From: Neptunicoccus sediminis
Lineage (GTDB): Bacteria > Pseudomonadota > Alphaproteobacteria > Rhodobacterales > Rhodobacteraceae
Length of the DNA: 64,000 nt
Direction: 5' to 3'
Assembly: GCF_001719615.1 (NCBI RefSeq)
Contig: NZ_MDVX01000003.1
Coordinates: forward strand, 248,001-312,000
A program made the translations under genes and the position numbers. Below, piece by piece: positions 16,742 to 27,964 of this stretch. How positions within the stretch are numbered: the first letter of the stretch is position 1; each line of letters begins with the position of its first letter. The notes beneath the pieces are model-generated. The model did not search any database. It was not told the origin of the DNA and saw only the letters and a list, made by a program, of their open reading frames with translations.

Positions 16742-18283
16742 TCACAAATCCATAAGCAGGCGGCGGGGATCTTCCAGCGCTTCTTTGACCCGTACAAGGA
16801 AGGTCACAGCCCCTTTGCCATCCACGATGCGGTGATCATAGGACAGGGCCAGATACATCATCGGACGGATGACAACTTCACCGTTGATCGCCATCGGGCG
16901 GTCCTGAATCTTGTGCATCCCCAGAATACCCGATTGCGGCGGGTTCAGAATGGGCGAAGACATCAGCGAGCCGTACACACCGCCGTTGGAAATGGTAAAG
17001 CTGCCGCCCTGCATATCTGCCATAGACAGTTTGCCGTCGCGGGCCAGACCACCCAGACGGGCGATTTCCTTTTCGATCTCGGCAAAGGACAGGCTGTCCG
17101 CATCCTTGACCACCGGAACCACCAGACCTGTTGGCGTGCCTGTGGCGATACCCATGTTCACGTAGTTCTTGTAGACAATTTCGGTGCCGTCGATTTCGGC
17201 GTTCACCTCGGGGACTTCTTTCAGGGCGTGGTTACAGGCTTTGGTAAAGAAGGACATAAAGCCCAGTTTTACACCGTGTTTCTTCTGGAACAGCTCTTTG
17301 TATTCGCTGCGCAGGGCCATCACCTCTGTCATGTCCACCTCGTTGTAGGTGGTCAGCATGGCGGCGGTGTTCTGGCTGTCTTTCAGACGACGCGCGATGG
17401 TCTGACGCAGGCGGGTCATTTTCACCCGTTCCTCGCGTCCGGCCTGATCCGCCGCAACCGGAGCCGATGCCGCCGCCCGTGGTGGTGTAGCGGTTGCCGG
17501 TTTGGACGCCCCGCCAGAGGCTTCGGCCTTAAGCACGTCTTCTTTCATGATCCGTCCGTCACGGCCCGTGCCTGTGACCTGATCCGCTGTCAGACCTTTT
17601 TCTGCCATCAGTTTTTCAGCAGAAGGCGCGTTTTTCATGCCGTCGCTTGTCACCTGTGGCGAAGCGGTTGCAGCAACGGCCTGTGGTTCGGATTTGGCAG
17701 CGCCACCGGCGGCACCCGCTGAAATCAGCGCAAGCTTGCCGCCCGCTTCGACCGTCACACCGTCCCCGGCGTAGATCTTGCTCAGGATACCGGCGGCAGG
17801 GGCAGGAACCTCAACAGAGACCTTGTCAGTCTCCAACTCGCAGAGCATTTCATCCGCCGCCACTTCATCGCCTTCGGCTTTGAACCACGTGGCAACGGTG
17901 GCCTCGGAGACACTCTCGCCAAGGGCGGGAACCATCACGGGAACCTCTTCGCCGCCTTCAGCCGGTTTGGCTGTGTTGTCCGCAGGCTGAGCATCGTCTT
18001 TTGCGTCTGCGGGGGCATCTTTCTTGGCCGGAGCCTCGGTCGCTTCGCCGCCTTCGCTGATCACGGCCAGCAGCGCATCAACGCCAACGGTTTCGCCCTC
18101 TGCGGCAACGATTTCACCCAGCGTGCCCGCCACAGGAGAGGGAACTTCGACGGTGACTTTATCCGTTTCCAGTTCGCACAGCATTTCGTCCACGGCTACA
18201 CTGTCGCCGGGTTGTTTGAACCATGTGGCGATGGTCGCTTCGGTTACGCTTTCGCCCAAAGTTGGTACTCTTACGTCGGCCAT
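16742..18283 (-). CDS. sucB: 2-oxoglutarate dehydrogenase E2 (dihydrolipoyl succinyltransferase) with two lipoyl domains
   Basis: Core of the 2-oxoglutarate dehydrogenase complex, forming succinyl-CoA (EC 2.3.1.61). The 513-residue chain carries two lipoyl domains with lipoyl-lysines at Lys42 and Lys154 (both in LCELETDKV). They are joined by an Ala/Pro/Lys-rich linker. Next comes a peripheral-subunit-binding domain (about 215-255, with [14 protein letters not shown]), another Ala-rich linker and the catalytic domain ending in [13 protein letters not shown] with the catalytic His. Most E2o proteins have a single lipoyl domain and about 400 residues; the second domain explains the extra length. 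It starts two bases after sucA. Confidence 0.96.
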   Translation of the reverse strand: MADVRVPTLGESVTEATIATWFKQPGDSVAVDEMLCELETDKVTVEVPSPVAGTLGEIVAAEGETVGVDALLAVISEGGEATEAPAKKDAPADAKDDAQPADNTAKPAEGGEEVPVMVPALGESVSEATVATWFKAEGDEVAADEMLCELETDKVSVEVPAPAAGILSKIYAGDGVTVEAGGKLALISAGAAGGAAKSEPQAVAATASPQVTSDGMKNAPSAEKLMAEKGLTADQVTGTGRDGRIMKEDVLKAEASGGASKPATATPPRAAASAPVAADQAGREERVKMTRLRQTIARRLKDSQNTAAMLTTYNEVDMTEVMALRSEYKELFQKKHGVKLGFMSFFTKACNHALKEVPEVNAEIDGTEIVYKNYVNMGIATGTPTGLVVPVVKDADSLSFAEIEKEIARLGGLARDGKLSMADMQGGSFTISNGGVYGSLMSSPILNPPQSGILGMHKIQDRPMAINGEVVIRPMMYLALSYDHRIVDGKGAVTFLVRVKEALEDPRRLLMDL

Positions 18284-18285
18284 GG

Positions 18286-21243
18286 TTATTTATCCTCTAA
18301 TGTCAGCGCCGCATTCACCAGCGCCTGTTGTTCTGCTTTATGTTGGCTTGCCAGTCCTGTTGCCGGCGACGCGGAGGCGTTGCGACCGACATAGGACGGG
18401 CGGGTGTTCTTATGTTCGATACGGGTCAGAACCCACTCGATATTCGGCTCCACAAAGGTCCAGGCCCCTTGGTTTTTGGGTTCTTCCTGACACCAGATGA
18501 ATTCTGCATTTGGGAAGCGTTGCAGCTCTGTCACCATGGAATGGGCAGGGAAGGGGTAGAACTGTTCCAGACGCAGCAGGTAGATGTCATCAATGCCCCG
18601 CTTGTCCCGCTCTTCCAGCAGGTCGTAGTAAACCTTGCCGGAACACAGAACGACCCGTTTGATCTTGGCGTCATCTACCAGTGTCGTGTCCGAGTTGCCG
18701 TATTGCGCATCATCCCACAGCACACGGTGGAAGCTGGAGCCCTCGGCCATTTCCGCCAGTGTGGAGACTGCGAGTTTGTGGCGCAGCAGGGATTTCGGCG
18801 TCATCAGGATCAAGGGTTTGCGATACGTCCGGTGCATCTGGCGGCGCAGGATGTGGAAGTAGTTCGCAGGCGTTGTACAGTTCGCCACGATCCAGTTATC
18901 CCCGCCACACATGGTCAGAAAGCGTTCCAGACGGGCAGAGGAGTGCTCCGGTCCTTGGCCCTCATAGCCGTGGGGCAAGAGGCAAACCAGACCGGACATC
19001 CGCAGCCATTTGCTCTCGCCGGAGCTGATGAACTGGTCGAACATGATCTGCGCACCGTTGGCGAAATCCCCGAATTGCGCTTCCCAGAGGGTCAGGGCGT
19101 TCGGTTCGGCAAGGGTGTAGCCGTATTCATATCCCAGCACCGCATATTCCGACAGCATGGAGTCGATGACTTCGTATTTCGCCTGTTTGTCCGCGATGTG
19201 GTTCAGCGGCAGGTAGCGTTCTTCGGTTTTCTGGTCGATGATACCGGAATGCCGCTGGCTGAACGTGCCGCGGGTGGAATCCTGACCCGACAGACGCACC
19301 GGATAGCCTTCGCGCAGCAATGTGCCAAAGGCCAGCGCCTCGGCTGTGGCCCAGTCGATGTTCTTGCCAGTGGCAAACATCTCTTTCTTGGCTTCCAGCA
19401 GGCGGGACACCGTGCGGTGAACGTTAAAGCTGTCGGGCAGGGTGGTCAACGCCTCGCCCACATTGCGCAGGGACTCTTCGTCTACGGATGTGGCCCCGCG
19501 CTGGTAATCCTCGCCCCGCTTGTCCAGATGGGACCAGCGCCCGTCCAGCCAGTCGGCCTTATTGGGTTTGTAGGATTTGCCCGCCTCGAATTCCTCGTTC
19601 AGATAGGCCTGAAACGCGGCTTTCTGATCTTCGATTTCGCCTTCGGGGATCAGACCGTCCTTGACCAGCCGTTCGGTGTAAACCGCCAGAGTGGTCTTGT
19701 GCTTCTTGATCTGCGTGTACATTTCGGGGTTGGTGAACATGGGCTCGTCGCCCTCGTTGTGGCCGAAACGACGGTAGCAGATGATGTCGATCACCACGTC
19801 CTTGTGGAACTTCTGGCGGAATTCAATCGCAACTTTGGCGGCGTGGACCACTGCCTCGGGATCATCGCCGTTTACGTGGAAAATAGGCGCTTCAACCATC
19901 AGCGCAATATCGGTGCAATAGGGGCTGGACCGCGAGTTGTGGGGCGCTGTGGTGAAGCCGATCTGGTTGTTCACCACAACATGAATGGTGCCGCCGGTCT
20001 TATGGCCTTTCAGACCCGACAGACCGAAACATTCCGCAACCACACCTTGTCCGGCAAAGGCCGCATCGCCGTGCAACAGGATCGGCAGAACCTTGGTGCG
20101 CTCTGTATCGTTAAGCTGTTCCTGCTTGGCCCGTGCCTTGCCTAGAACCACAGGGTTCACCGCCTCAAGGTGAGAGGGGTTGGCGGTCAGGGACAGGTGC
20201 ACCGAATTGCCATCAAACTCACGATCCGAAGACGCGCCGAGATGGTATTTCACATCGCCGGACCCATCCACGCTGTCGGGTTTGAAACTGCCGCCCTGAA
20301 ACTCGTGAAAGATCGCGCGGAAGGGTTTTTGCATCACGTTGGACAAAACGTTCAACCGGCCGCGGTGGGGCATGCCGATGATGATGTCCTCAACGCCAAG
20401 TGCGCCGCCCCGTTTGATGATTTGTTCCATCGCAGGGATCAGGCTTTCGCCGCCGTCCAGCCCGAAACGTTTGGTGCCGGTGTATTTCACATGCAGGAAT
20501 TTCTCAAAGCCCTCGGCTTCGACCATTTTTTGCAGGATCGCCTTGCGGCCTTCCTTGGTGAAATGGATTTCCTTGCCAAAACCCTCTATGCGTTCCTTTA
20601 GCCAGCTGGCCTGTTCTGCATCGGAAATATGCATGTATTGCAGCGCGAAAGTACCGCAATAAGTGCGTTTCACGATCTCCAGAATTTCGCGCATGGTGGC
20701 TGTTTCCAGACCCAAGACGTTATCTAGGAAAATCGGGCGGTCCATATCCGCCTCGCTAAAGCCGTAGTTTTCGGGGCGCAGTTCGGGCAGGTCTCCGGTC
20801 TTGCGCATGTTCAGCGGGTCAAGGTCAGCGGCCAGATGGCCGACGATCCGGTAGGCGCGGATCAGCATCAGGGCGCGCACGGAATCCAGCACTGCCTGAC
20901 GGACCTGCGTTTCAGAAATAGCGACCCCTTTTTCCGCTGCTTTCTCGGTGATTTTCTTCTCGGCATTCGCGCTCGGGTCCGTGCCCCACTGACCGTCCAG
21001 CGCTGCTGTCAGTTCGTCATTGGGCTGGGGCGGCCAATCCGAACGGGCCCAACTGGGGCCAGCGGCTTCTGCCTGCACATCACCTGCCGGATCATCCAAC
21101 GACCGGAAGAAATCGCCCCAAGCGGCATCAACCGCAGAGGGGTCTTTGGTAAACCGCGCATAAAGCTGTTCGATATATTCAGCATTATGTCCCTGCAAAA
21201 AACTCTCAGCATTAAACTGGTCGTTGGAAGGAAGTTCGGTCAT
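18286..21243 (-). CDS. sucA: 2-oxoglutarate dehydrogenase E1 component
   Basis: Thiamine-diphosphate enzyme that decarboxylates 2-oxoglutarate and succinylates the lipoyl group of SucB (EC 1.2.4.2). The 985-residue length is normal for the homodimeric E1o family. Recognisable regions are the N-terminal [17 protein letters not shown] (E2-binding arm), [22 protein letters not shown] in the thiamine-diphosphate domain, [21 protein letters not shown], and the transketolase-like C-terminus with RHSGIIDQ and [11 protein letters not shown]. The start overlaps the preceding secreted-protein gene by four bases (ATGA), showing translational coupling. Confidence 0.98.
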   Translation of the reverse strand: MTELPSNDQFNAESFLQGHNAEYIEQLYARFTKDPSAVDAAWGDFFRSLDDPAGDVQAEAAGPSWARSDWPPQPNDELTAALDGQWGTDPSANAEKKITEKAAEKGVAISETQVRQAVLDSVRALMLIRAYRIVGHLAADLDPLNMRKTGDLPELRPENYGFSEADMDRPIFLDNVLGLETATMREILEIVKRTYCGTFALQYMHISDAEQASWLKERIEGFGKEIHFTKEGRKAILQKMVEAEGFEKFLHVKYTGTKRFGLDGGESLIPAMEQIIKRGGALGVEDIIIGMPHRGRLNVLSNVMQKPFRAIFHEFQGGSFKPDSVDGSGDVKYHLGASSDREFDGNSVHLSLTANPSHLEAVNPVVLGKARAKQEQLNDTERTKVLPILLHGDAAFAGQGVVAECFGLSGLKGHKTGGTIHVVVNNQIGFTTAPHNSRSSPYCTDIALMVEAPIFHVNGDDPEAVVHAAKVAIEFRQKFHKDVVIDIICYRRFGHNEGDEPMFTNPEMYTQIKKHKTTLAVYTERLVKDGLIPEGEIEDQKAAFQAYLNEEFEAGKSYKPNKADWLDGRWSHLDKRGEDYQRGATSVDEESLRNVGEALTTLPDSFNVHRTVSRLLEAKKEMFATGKNIDWATAEALAFGTLLREGYPVRLSGQDSTRGTFSQRHSGIIDQKTEERYLPLNHIADKQAKYEVIDSMLSEYAVLGYEYGYTLAEPNALTLWEAQFGDFANGAQIMFDQFISSGESKWLRMSGLVCLLPHGYEGQGPEHSSARLERFLTMCGGDNWIVANCTTPANYFHILRRQMHRTYRKPLILMTPKSLLRHKLAVSTLAEMAEGSSFHRVLWDDAQYGNSDTTLVDDAKIKRVVLCSGKVYYDLLEERDKRGIDDIYLLRLEQFYPFPAHSMVTELQRFPNAEFIWCQEEPKNQGAWTFVEPNIEWVLTRIEHKNTRPSYVGRNASASPATGLASQHKAEQQALVNAALTLEDK

Positions 21244-21949
21244 GGTTTGTGGTCCTTTGCGGGATAGCTCAGGGAGGTTGAGATGATAGCAGAGGCCGGA
21301 ACATTGGTTCGCAGGCCGGATTTCAAGGTTTTCTTGTCCATAAAGACAAGCTGGATGGTGCGGGTGTTGCCGAAGTCCGTTGCTCTGAGGGTTGGCACGC
21401 GGGCGAACCCTTTGCTGTAAGCTAGGGGCGCATGTTGATTTCGCAAGGGGGCGGTGGTGGCTTCGCTCAGCGCAAAGTCACAGGTGACATGGATTTCCAT
21501 CAGCGAGGTTCTTAACCACGACAGCAACAGCAGTTCGGACTCCCGCCCGACCTTTCGGGTCAGAATGCGGGTCTTGGCGTTGGGCAGGTCTTTTTTGCGA
21601 AAATACCCCTGCGCGGCCTTGCGTTTCAGATCCAGCACATAAGATTGCGTCTGGCCACCGCTGTCGCCCGCGAAAAACTGCGGCATGCCGATCCAGGCGA
21701 GGGATTCGATCACAGGTGTGCTCGGGCGGGTGACACGGCTCCAGCCTTCCGCGCTCAGGCGGGCTTCAACATCGGTCAGGTCGCTTGTGGGGGTTATACA
21801 GGCTGCGGTGTCAAACGCATGGGCCGAAGCGGGCGCCAGCGCCACAAGGCACAGCGCACACAAGGCGCGACGGGCGCGCCTTGCAAGAGTAAAGCCGCCA
21901 GTCAGGAATGCGTGCGCAATCTCCGCGCAACCATCGCGGCGGCGGGGCA

Positions 21950-21950
<1 letters not shown>
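21240..21950 (-). CDS. Secreted protein of unknown function inside the suc operon
   Basis: A 236-residue protein I do not recognise as a named family. The N-terminus has an Arg-rich start (RRARRALCALCLVAL) followed by APASAHA-FD, a good Sec signal peptide with cleavage near residue 45, so the mature protein should be periplasmic. The rest contains two Cys (ACI... and VTCDF) that could form a disulfide, and no known catalytic motif. Its start overlaps the sucD stop by one base and its stop overlaps the sucA start by four, so it is firmly built into the operon. A periplasmic product between two cytosolic TCA enzymes is unexpected. Confidence 0.75.
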
Positions 21951-22831
<881 letters not shown>

Positions 22832-22856
22832 AGTGTTTGTTCCTTGGTAATTTGGG

Positions 22857-22910
22857 GTAGGGCGGGGTTCACCCCGCCGGAAAGCGCTGGCGGGGTGAAC
22901 CCCGCCCTAC
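22857..22910. repeat. Perfect 22-bp inverted repeat (REP-like hairpin) between sucC and sucD
   Basis: Arms 22857-22878 and 22889-22910 are perfect inverted copies around a 10-base spacer. Each arm holds its own inner dyad, GGCGGGGTTCACCCCGCC, so the element can fold as one long hairpin or two small ones. A partial copy lies at 16715-16730 in the same operon. It resembles dispersed bacterial palindromic repeats and could stabilise or attenuate the mRNA between sucC and sucD. Confidence 0.9.
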
Positions 22911-22911
22911 A

Positions 22912-24105
22912 TTAGCCTTTGACCTCTTTGACGATCTTCTGTGCAGCATCGCCCAGATCGTCGGCAGCAATCACGGCAAGGCCGCTCTCGTTGATGATCT
23001 TCTTGCCTTCTTCCACGTTTGTGCCTTCCAGACGCACAACCAGCGGCACCTGAAGACCGACTTCTTTCACAGCCGCAACAACGCCTTCTGCGATCACGTC
23101 ACAGCGCATGATACCGCCGAAGATGTTGACCAGAATGCCTTTGACGTTTGGATCGGAGGTGATGATCTTGAAGGCTTCGGTCACTTTCTCAGTCGTCGCA
23201 CCGCCGCCCACATCAAGGAAGTTGGCAGGCTCTGCACCGTAGAGTTTGATGATGTCCATAGTGGCCATCGCCAGACCGGCACCGTTCACCATACACCCGA
23301 TTTCACCGTCCAGCGCGATGTAGTTCAGATCGAACTTCGATGCGGCGAGCTCTTTGGGGTCTTCTTCGGTTTCATCCCGCAATGCCAGAATATCCTTCTG
23401 ACGGTACAGAGCGTTGCCATCAAAACCCATTTTGGCGTCGAGGCACTTCAGATCGCCCTTGTCGGTCACGATCAGCGGGTTGATTTCCAGCATTTCCATG
23501 TCCCGCTCGACAAACATCTTGTAAAGTTGCGAGATCAGTTGAACGCATTGTTTGACCTGTGCGCCTTCAAGACCCAGTGCAAAAGCCACGCGGCGGCCGT
23601 GGAATGCGGACAGGCCGGAGGCCGGATCAACCGAGAAAGTCACAATCTTTTCAGGGGTATTCGCGGCCACTTCTTCAATGTCCATACCGCCTTCGGTAGA
23701 GGCAACAAAGGAAACGCGGCTGGATACGCGATCGACCAGCAGAGCGAGGTACAGCTCTTTTTCGATGCCGGAACCGTCCTCGATATAGATGCGGTTGACC
23801 TGTTTGCCTTCGGGGCCTGTCTGATGGGTGACAAGCGTGCGGCCCAGCATCTTGCGGGCTTCCTCGGCGGCTTCTTCCACGGATTTGGTCAGGCGCACAC
23901 CGCCTTTATCACCAGCGGATTCCTCTTTGAACGATCCTTTACCGCGTCCCCCTGCGTGGATCTGGGCCTTGACCACCCAAAGCGGGCCGTCCAGCTCTCC
24001 TGCGGCGGTCTTGGCATCCTCGGCGCGCAGAACCACGCGGCCGTCAGATACCGGAGCACCGTATTCTTTCAAAAGTTGCTTGGCTTGATATTCGTGAATG
24101 TTCAT
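22912..24105 (-). CDS. sucC: Succinyl-CoA synthetase beta subunit (ADP/GDP-forming)
   Basis: Nucleotide-binding subunit of succinyl-CoA synthetase (EC 6.2.1.5), first gene of the suc operon. The 397-residue protein starts with the classical [19 protein letters not shown]. It continues with the ATP-grasp parts [28 protein letters not shown] and [12 protein letters not shown], then the C-terminal [28 protein letters not shown] and [10 protein letters not shown]. The length is standard. About 110-140 bases upstream lie two TGTGATCACA palindromes and a plausible sigma-70 promoter, so transcription of the whole ten-gene run probably starts here. Confidence 0.98.
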   Translation of the reverse strand: MNIHEYQAKQLLKEYGAPVSDGRVVLRAEDAKTAAGELDGPLWVVKAQIHAGGRGKGSFKEESAGDKGGVRLTKSVEEAAEEARKMLGRTLVTHQTGPEGKQVNRIYIEDGSGIEKELYLALLVDRVSSRVSFVASTEGGMDIEEVAANTPEKIVTFSVDPASGLSAFHGRRVAFALGLEGAQVKQCVQLISQLYKMFVERDMEMLEINPLIVTDKGDLKCLDAKMGFDGNALYRQKDILALRDETEEDPKELAASKFDLNYIALDGEIGCMVNGAGLAMATMDIIKLYGAEPANFLDVGGGATTEKVTEAFKIITSDPNVKGILVNIFGGIMRCDVIAEGVVAAVKEVGLQVPLVVRLEGTNVEEGKKIINESGLAVIAADDLGDAAQKIVKEVKG

Positions 24106-24197
24106 GCGAGCTGTCCCTTAGGCAAAGAATTCACCCGTTGGTCGCACATCCAGAACAGTGTTTGAAGGGAAAAAGGATAATTTTTCCGTTATCGGCG

Positions 24198-24227
24198 TAA
24201 ATACGTCATTTTGTGATCACACGTCAA
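24198..24227 (-). promoter_or_regulatory. Candidate sigma-70 promoter of the suc operon
   Basis: On the minus strand TTGACG (24222-24227) is followed by an 18-base spacer and TATTTA (24198-24203), about 95 bases before the sucC start. One TGTGATCACA operator fills the first part of the spacer and a second lies just upstream of the -35 box. Confidence 0.5.
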
Positions 24228-24242
24228 AATTATGTGATCACA
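24212..24242. promoter_or_regulatory. Paired TGTGATCACA operators upstream of sucC
   Basis: Two identical 10-bp palindromes occupy 24212-24221 and 24233-24242. Their centres are 21 bp apart, two helical turns, which allows binding of two dimers on one DNA face. The same 10-mer is the core of the palindrome in front of the GntR gene at 12294. No other intergenic copy was noticed by eye. Binding by that GntR protein is inferred. Confidence 0.7.
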
Positions 24243-24298
24243 AAGCGTAGGGGGCGTGGAGGCGCCCCTTGATTCGGGGGCCTTTGGTGCACGCGGAA

Positions 24299-24327
24299 CG
24301 CCCTTGGAGGCTTTCTCCCCAAGGGCG
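24299..24327 (-). terminator. Hairpin downstream of the RTX gene
   Basis: A 9-bp perfect stem, CGCCCTTGG / CCAAGGGCG, lies about 37 bases past the RTX stop codon. A second small GGGGCG / CGCCCC hairpin is at 24251-24268. Neither has a long T run, so termination is plausible but not typical. Confidence 0.45.
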
Positions 24328-24363
24328 GATATACGATTTCACGCCCGCTTGACGCCTCCGGTC

Positions 24364-26232
24364 TCAGGCAAGATCGTCAACCAGTTCCATCTTGGTCATG
24401 CCCATGACAACAACCTTGTTTCCGTTGTTGAAATCAAAGATCACGTCCCCGTCCACCTCATGGGCATATTTATCCATGAAGGCCGCGATGCTGGTGGGGT
24501 CGCCTTTTTTGTCCTCGTAAAGATTGTGGTCGAAGAACAGCGTGTCCACATCATCCTGAAAATCCGTGATGGTCAGGCGGTCGTTCAGATCGGTGTGGAA
24601 ATAGAAATTGTCTTCGCCACCGCCACCGGCGACAGTGTCATTTCCCTTGCCGCTGTGGATGTCGTCCTTACCGGCACCGCCGAATATCAGATCACGGCCC
24701 TTGCTGGTCTGGATGTAGTCTGCACCGCCCCCGCCATAGACTGTCGCTCCGTTGGATTCATCCCAGATGTAATCATTGCCGCCGCCGCCATAATAAAGGT
24801 TCGTGCCGATGCCAAACCCTTCCATGTTGTCCTTGCCGCTACCGCCGTAAAGTTCGTTGTTGCCGTCCTCGACAGACATCCAGTCGGCGCCGCCGCCGCC
24901 AAACAGCATGTCGTCTCCGGCAAAACCGGCGATACTGTTGGCGCCGTTCGTGCCGGTCAGGTGATCGTGGTAATGGGTGCCGTGGAGGTTCTCGATCTTT
25001 TGGTAGCTGTCACCGGCCGCTGACCCTGCATTCGCACTGTCGTTTTTCAGGGATGCTGTCGCGCCGGTTTTGGACAGTTCGTATGAAACCGTGTCCTTGC
25101 CTTTCCCGCCGTAGTATTCATCCGCACCGGTGCCCCCGTAAAACACATCGGCACCGTTTTGTCCGAAGAGTTTGTCATCGCCGGACCCGCCCTTAAGCTG
25201 ATCACCGCCGGCACCGCCGAACAGCCGGTCATCACCGTTCCGTCCGTCCAGAAAATCGCCCCGCTTGCCGCCCTTCAATACGTCGCGCCCGTCGTCGCCA
25301 TAAAGATAATCCGACGCATTGCCGCCGAAGATTTTGTCGTTGCCCTTACCGCCATAAGCCTGCATCTCGTAGGCGCCGCCGAACAGTTCTGTTTCAAGGT
25401 AGATCTTGTCGCCGCCACCGCCACCAAAGGCGACACCATCGCCTTCCAGCAGGTAAAGCTTGTCGCGCCCGCCATCGCCGTAAAGCTCGCTTTGCTCTGG
25501 GCCACCAAACAGGGAATCCTTGCCGGCGCCGCCAAAGAGTTGATCTGTACCAAACGAGCTCGAATAGCCGGATGCGCCGCCGTAGAGATGGTCTCTCCCC
25601 TTGCCGCCATAAAGAAAATCCTGATCGTCGCCGCCAAATATCGTATCATTGCCGTCTTCACCATCGATCAGGTCCGAACCTCCAAGCGCTTTGACCGTGT
25701 CGTCGCCAGCGCCAAGCTGGTAGCTATCGTCACCTTCCGTCCCGGTAACGTCATCGTTTTCGCTGACGGACACATGATCTGTGAAGCGGGTGAAGCTGAA
25801 AGACTGGTTCGCAGCAAGATCGCCAGAAAGGATCGGGCCTTCTGCGGTCAGGCTGGACACGAAGCTGCGAAGCTCCTCGGAGGATTCAACCCTGACCGGA
25901 TCACCCGCGATATTGATGAAAACGAACTCTGTCCGCGACAGGTGGATCAGCATGACATCAGTTACATTGCCGGCCCCCCATTCAAGTCGTCCAACGTCAA
26001 TATCCTGAATACCTTCCACGCCATTGAAAACCGTACCGTCGATGACCACCTGCTGCGGCACCGTCAAAAGCTCGACCGGAGACAGCCCGCGCGGGTCGTC
26101 GTCAAAATGCGCATAGCTCAGGGTTTCGCCAATGTGATTGAACGTCATGGTGACGGTGCTGTTCTGGTTCACCAGTGTCAGCACATTCTTTTTGTCAGTT
26201 GCTCTAAATGCGCTAAAAGTATGTGTAGTCAT
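24364..26232 (-). CDS. RTX-type calcium-binding repeat protein
   Basis: A 622-residue protein with a unique N-terminal domain of about 170 residues, followed by some fifteen or more nonapeptide-type repeats of the GGxGxDxLx kind (for example GGSGDDKLFG and GGAGKDSLFGG). Such repeats form a Ca2+-binding beta-roll and mark proteins exported by type I secretion through a C-terminal uncleaved signal. The last 60 residues are repeat-free and end in hydrophobic/acidic residues (MELVDDLA), as expected for such a signal. No ABC exporter or membrane fusion gene for type I secretion is nearby. No protease or hemolysin motif is visible in the N-terminal part, so the activity is unknown. Confidence 0.85.
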   Translation of the reverse strand: MTTHTFSAFRATDKKNVLTLVNQNSTVTMTFNHIGETLSYAHFDDDPRGLSPVELLTVPQQVVIDGTVFNGVEGIQDIDVGRLEWGAGNVTDVMLIHLSRTEFVFINIAGDPVRVESSEELRSFVSSLTAEGPILSGDLAANQSFSFTRFTDHVSVSENDDVTGTEGDDSYQLGAGDDTVKALGGSDLIDGEDGNDTIFGGDDQDFLYGGKGRDHLYGGASGYSSSFGTDQLFGGAGKDSLFGGPEQSELYGDGGRDKLYLLEGDGVAFGGGGGDKIYLETELFGGAYEMQAYGGKGNDKIFGGNASDYLYGDDGRDVLKGGKRGDFLDGRNGDDRLFGGAGGDQLKGGSGDDKLFGQNGADVFYGGTGADEYYGGKGKDTVSYELSKTGATASLKNDSANAGSAAGDSYQKIENLHGTHYHDHLTGTNGANSIAGFAGDDMLFGGGGADWMSVEDGNNELYGGSGKDNMEGFGIGTNLYYGGGGNDYIWDESNGATVYGGGGADYIQTSKGRDLIFGGAGKDDIHSGKGNDTVAGGGGEDNFYFHTDLNDRLTITDFQDDVDTLFFDHNLYEDKKGDPTSIAAFMDKYAHEVDGDVIFDFNNGNKVVVMGMTKMELVDDLA

Positions 26233-26319
26233 AAATCCCTCCGAAATTCCGGCGTAAGTTAGCGGAGGTGCAGCAGTATTTCAAGATTTCGAGCGGCGTA
26301 AAACCGGGCATATAAGCGC

Positions 26320-26356
26320 CAGCTCCGGCGCAGGTGCAATTCCAGCGCCGGAGCTG
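26320..26356 (-). terminator. Strong hairpin after the 5'-nucleotidase gene
   Basis: A 12-bp perfect stem, CAGCTCCGGCGC / GCGCCGGAGCTG, with a 13-base loop lies 34 bases past the stop codon of the minus-strand nucleotidase gene. The following bases are T-rich only in part (TTATAT). It separates the nucleotidase from the RTX gene. Confidence 0.65.
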
Positions 26357-26389
26357 ACTTGTAATCAATTGAAATGGACCGGATGCTGC

Positions 26390-27964
26390 CTATTTGCGGC
26401 TGATGCGACCGTCCGTGTAAGGCTTGTAAGGTCCGTTCGCTGCGAGGTATTCCGCCAGAACATCCGCCACATCCGGTCCGAAATCATAGGCGTTCTGCGC
26501 ATCAATGAACATCTTGTAGCCGTCACCGCCGCCCCGCACATAATTGTTTGAAACCACACCGTAGGTCGCCGCCGGATCAATCGGTTCAAACCCGTCACCC
26601 TTGGCCACCATTACCTCTGCAATCCGGCCTTCACCCGCAGGTTTGGACGGGTCCCAAGTGAACTTCAGCCCTGCCACCTGCGGGAAACGGCCCTTGATCT
26701 CTTCGACCTGACTAACCCCGTTTTCCAGCGCGTCGATGACGGTCTGACCGCTGACCTGAAAGGTGGACAGCGTGTTCTGGAAGGGCAGCACGCTTAGCAC
26801 TTCGCCCATCGTCACCTCGCCCCCGTCGATCGAGGCCCGCAAACCGCCGGAGTTGGCAATGGCGATGTCTATGCCCTGATCTTTCACCCGGTCCAGCATG
26901 GCATCGGCCACCAGATTGCCCATGGCGCATTCTTCAATCCGGCAGACCTCGCGGTTGCCCTCAACGGGTTCGGCTGTTTCCGCAACCACCTTGTTGCGGA
27001 TCTCATCCAAGGGAACGGCTGCTTCGGCAATCCGCGCCTTGGTGTCGGCGTCTTCGGCAATTTCGCCGTCAACAATGACAGGTTCGCCCTTGGCCAAGAC
27101 AATCTCGCCCGCGTCGTCAAAGGTGACGTTCAACTCGCCCAGAAACTTGCCATAGGCGTAAGCCTGCACAATCGCGGTGTTGCCGACCATTGTGGGATAG
27201 GGGCCTTGGGCGCGCTCGTTGGTATTGCTCAGCAGTGTGTTGGTGTGACCGCCCACGATCACATCTACACCTGTAGTTTCAGCCGCAACCTTCTGATCCA
27301 CCATATAACCGGAGTGGGACAGCACGATAATCTTGTTCACGCCCATTTCCGTCAGCCGGTCCACCTCGCCCTGAACTGCATCTACTGGATCGGTGAAGAT
27401 GATATTCGGTCCCGGACTGGCGAGCTCATGGGTGTCGTGGGGCGTCAGACCGATCAGGCCCAGTTTTTCGCCGCCCCGTTCGATCACGGTGGATTTGGCC
27501 AGTTTGTCCTTTAGAAGATCCTCGCCAGAAACATCCGCGTTGGACATCAGAACCGGAAAATTGACCGCATCCATAAACCCGCGCAGCACTTCGGGGCCGT
27601 CGTCAAATTCGTGATTGCCCACGGTCATCCCGTCATAGCCGAGCTTGTTCATCATTTCGGCCGCCAGCTTGCCCTTATAATAGGTGTAAAACAGCGAACC
27701 CTGAAACTGGTCGCCGCCATCCACGAGAATCGCATTGTTGGACCGGGCGCGGGCCTCTTTGATGGCTGTCACCAGACGGGCCGAACCACCAAAACACTTG
27801 CCTGCGTCATTGTCCTCGGTCGAACAGCCGCTGTCGTATTTGCTGATCGGCTCGAACCGCGAGTGGAAATCATTCGTGTGCAGGATGGTCAGGGAATAAT
27901 CCGCAGCCGCCGCAGAGGCGCTTAGCGCGAGGGCAGAAATAGTGGTCAGTAGTTTGGCAGACAT
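26390..27964 (-). CDS. Periplasmic 5'-nucleotidase / UshA-like metallophosphatase
   Basis: A 524-residue secreted enzyme hydrolysing nucleotides or nucleotide sugars. It starts with a signal peptide (MSAKLLTTISALALSASAAA-ADY). The metallophosphoesterase domain shows all ligand blocks: HTNDFHSRFEP, LVDGGDQFQGS, TVGNHEFDDG, VLSHSGY and VGGHTNTLL. The C-terminal 5'-nucleotidase domain (about 320-500) has IANSGGLRASIDGG and the substrate-binding YGVVSNNYVRGGGDGY. This points to phosphate or nucleoside scavenging. A CxxC-like pair (CSTEDNDAGKC) near the first metal motif may form a disulfide. The gene is divergent from surE, and the 200 bases between them must hold both promoters. Confidence 0.93.
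   Translation of the reverse strand: MSAKLLTTISALALSASAAAADYSLTILHTNDFHSRFEPISKYDSGCSTEDNDAGKCFGGSARLVTAIKEARARSNNAILVDGGDQFQGSLFYTYYKGKLAAEMMNKLGYDGMTVGNHEFDDGPEVLRGFMDAVNFPVLMSNADVSGEDLLKDKLAKSTVIERGGEKLGLIGLTPHDTHELASPGPNIIFTDPVDAVQGEVDRLTEMGVNKIIVLSHSGYMVDQKVAAETTGVDVIVGGHTNTLLSNTNERAQGPYPTMVGNTAIVQAYAYGKFLGELNVTFDDAGEIVLAKGEPVIVDGEIAEDADTKARIAEAAVPLDEIRNKVVAETAEPVEGNREVCRIEECAMGNLVADAMLDRVKDQGIDIAIANSGGLRASIDGGEVTMGEVLSVLPFQNTLSTFQVSGQTVIDALENGVSQVEEIKGRFPQVAGLKFTWDPSKPAGEGRIAEVMVAKGDGFEPIDPAATYGVVSNNYVRGGGDGYKMFIDAQNAYDFGPDVADVLAEYLAANGPYKPYTDGRISRK

Noticed and set aside
18328-20145. 605-codon open frame on the plus strand opposite sucA
   Set aside because: Antisense shadow of a highly conserved gene; its translation has low-complexity, family-less composition.
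24212-24242. CRP/FNR-type binding sites at the TGTGATCACA palindromes
   Set aside because: CRP sites need a spacer of about six bases between TGTGA and TCACA; here the halves are fused, so a GntR-type site fits better.
24840-25700. Tandem DNA repeats that might be a CRISPR or satellite array
   Set aside because: The periodicity comes from the Gly-Gly-x-Gly-x-Asp protein repeats of the RTX gene; there are no constant spacers or repeats at DNA level.
25159-26262. Open frame on the plus strand opposite the RTX gene
   Set aside because: It arises from the Gly/Asp codon repeats of the RTX gene read backwards; no start signal.
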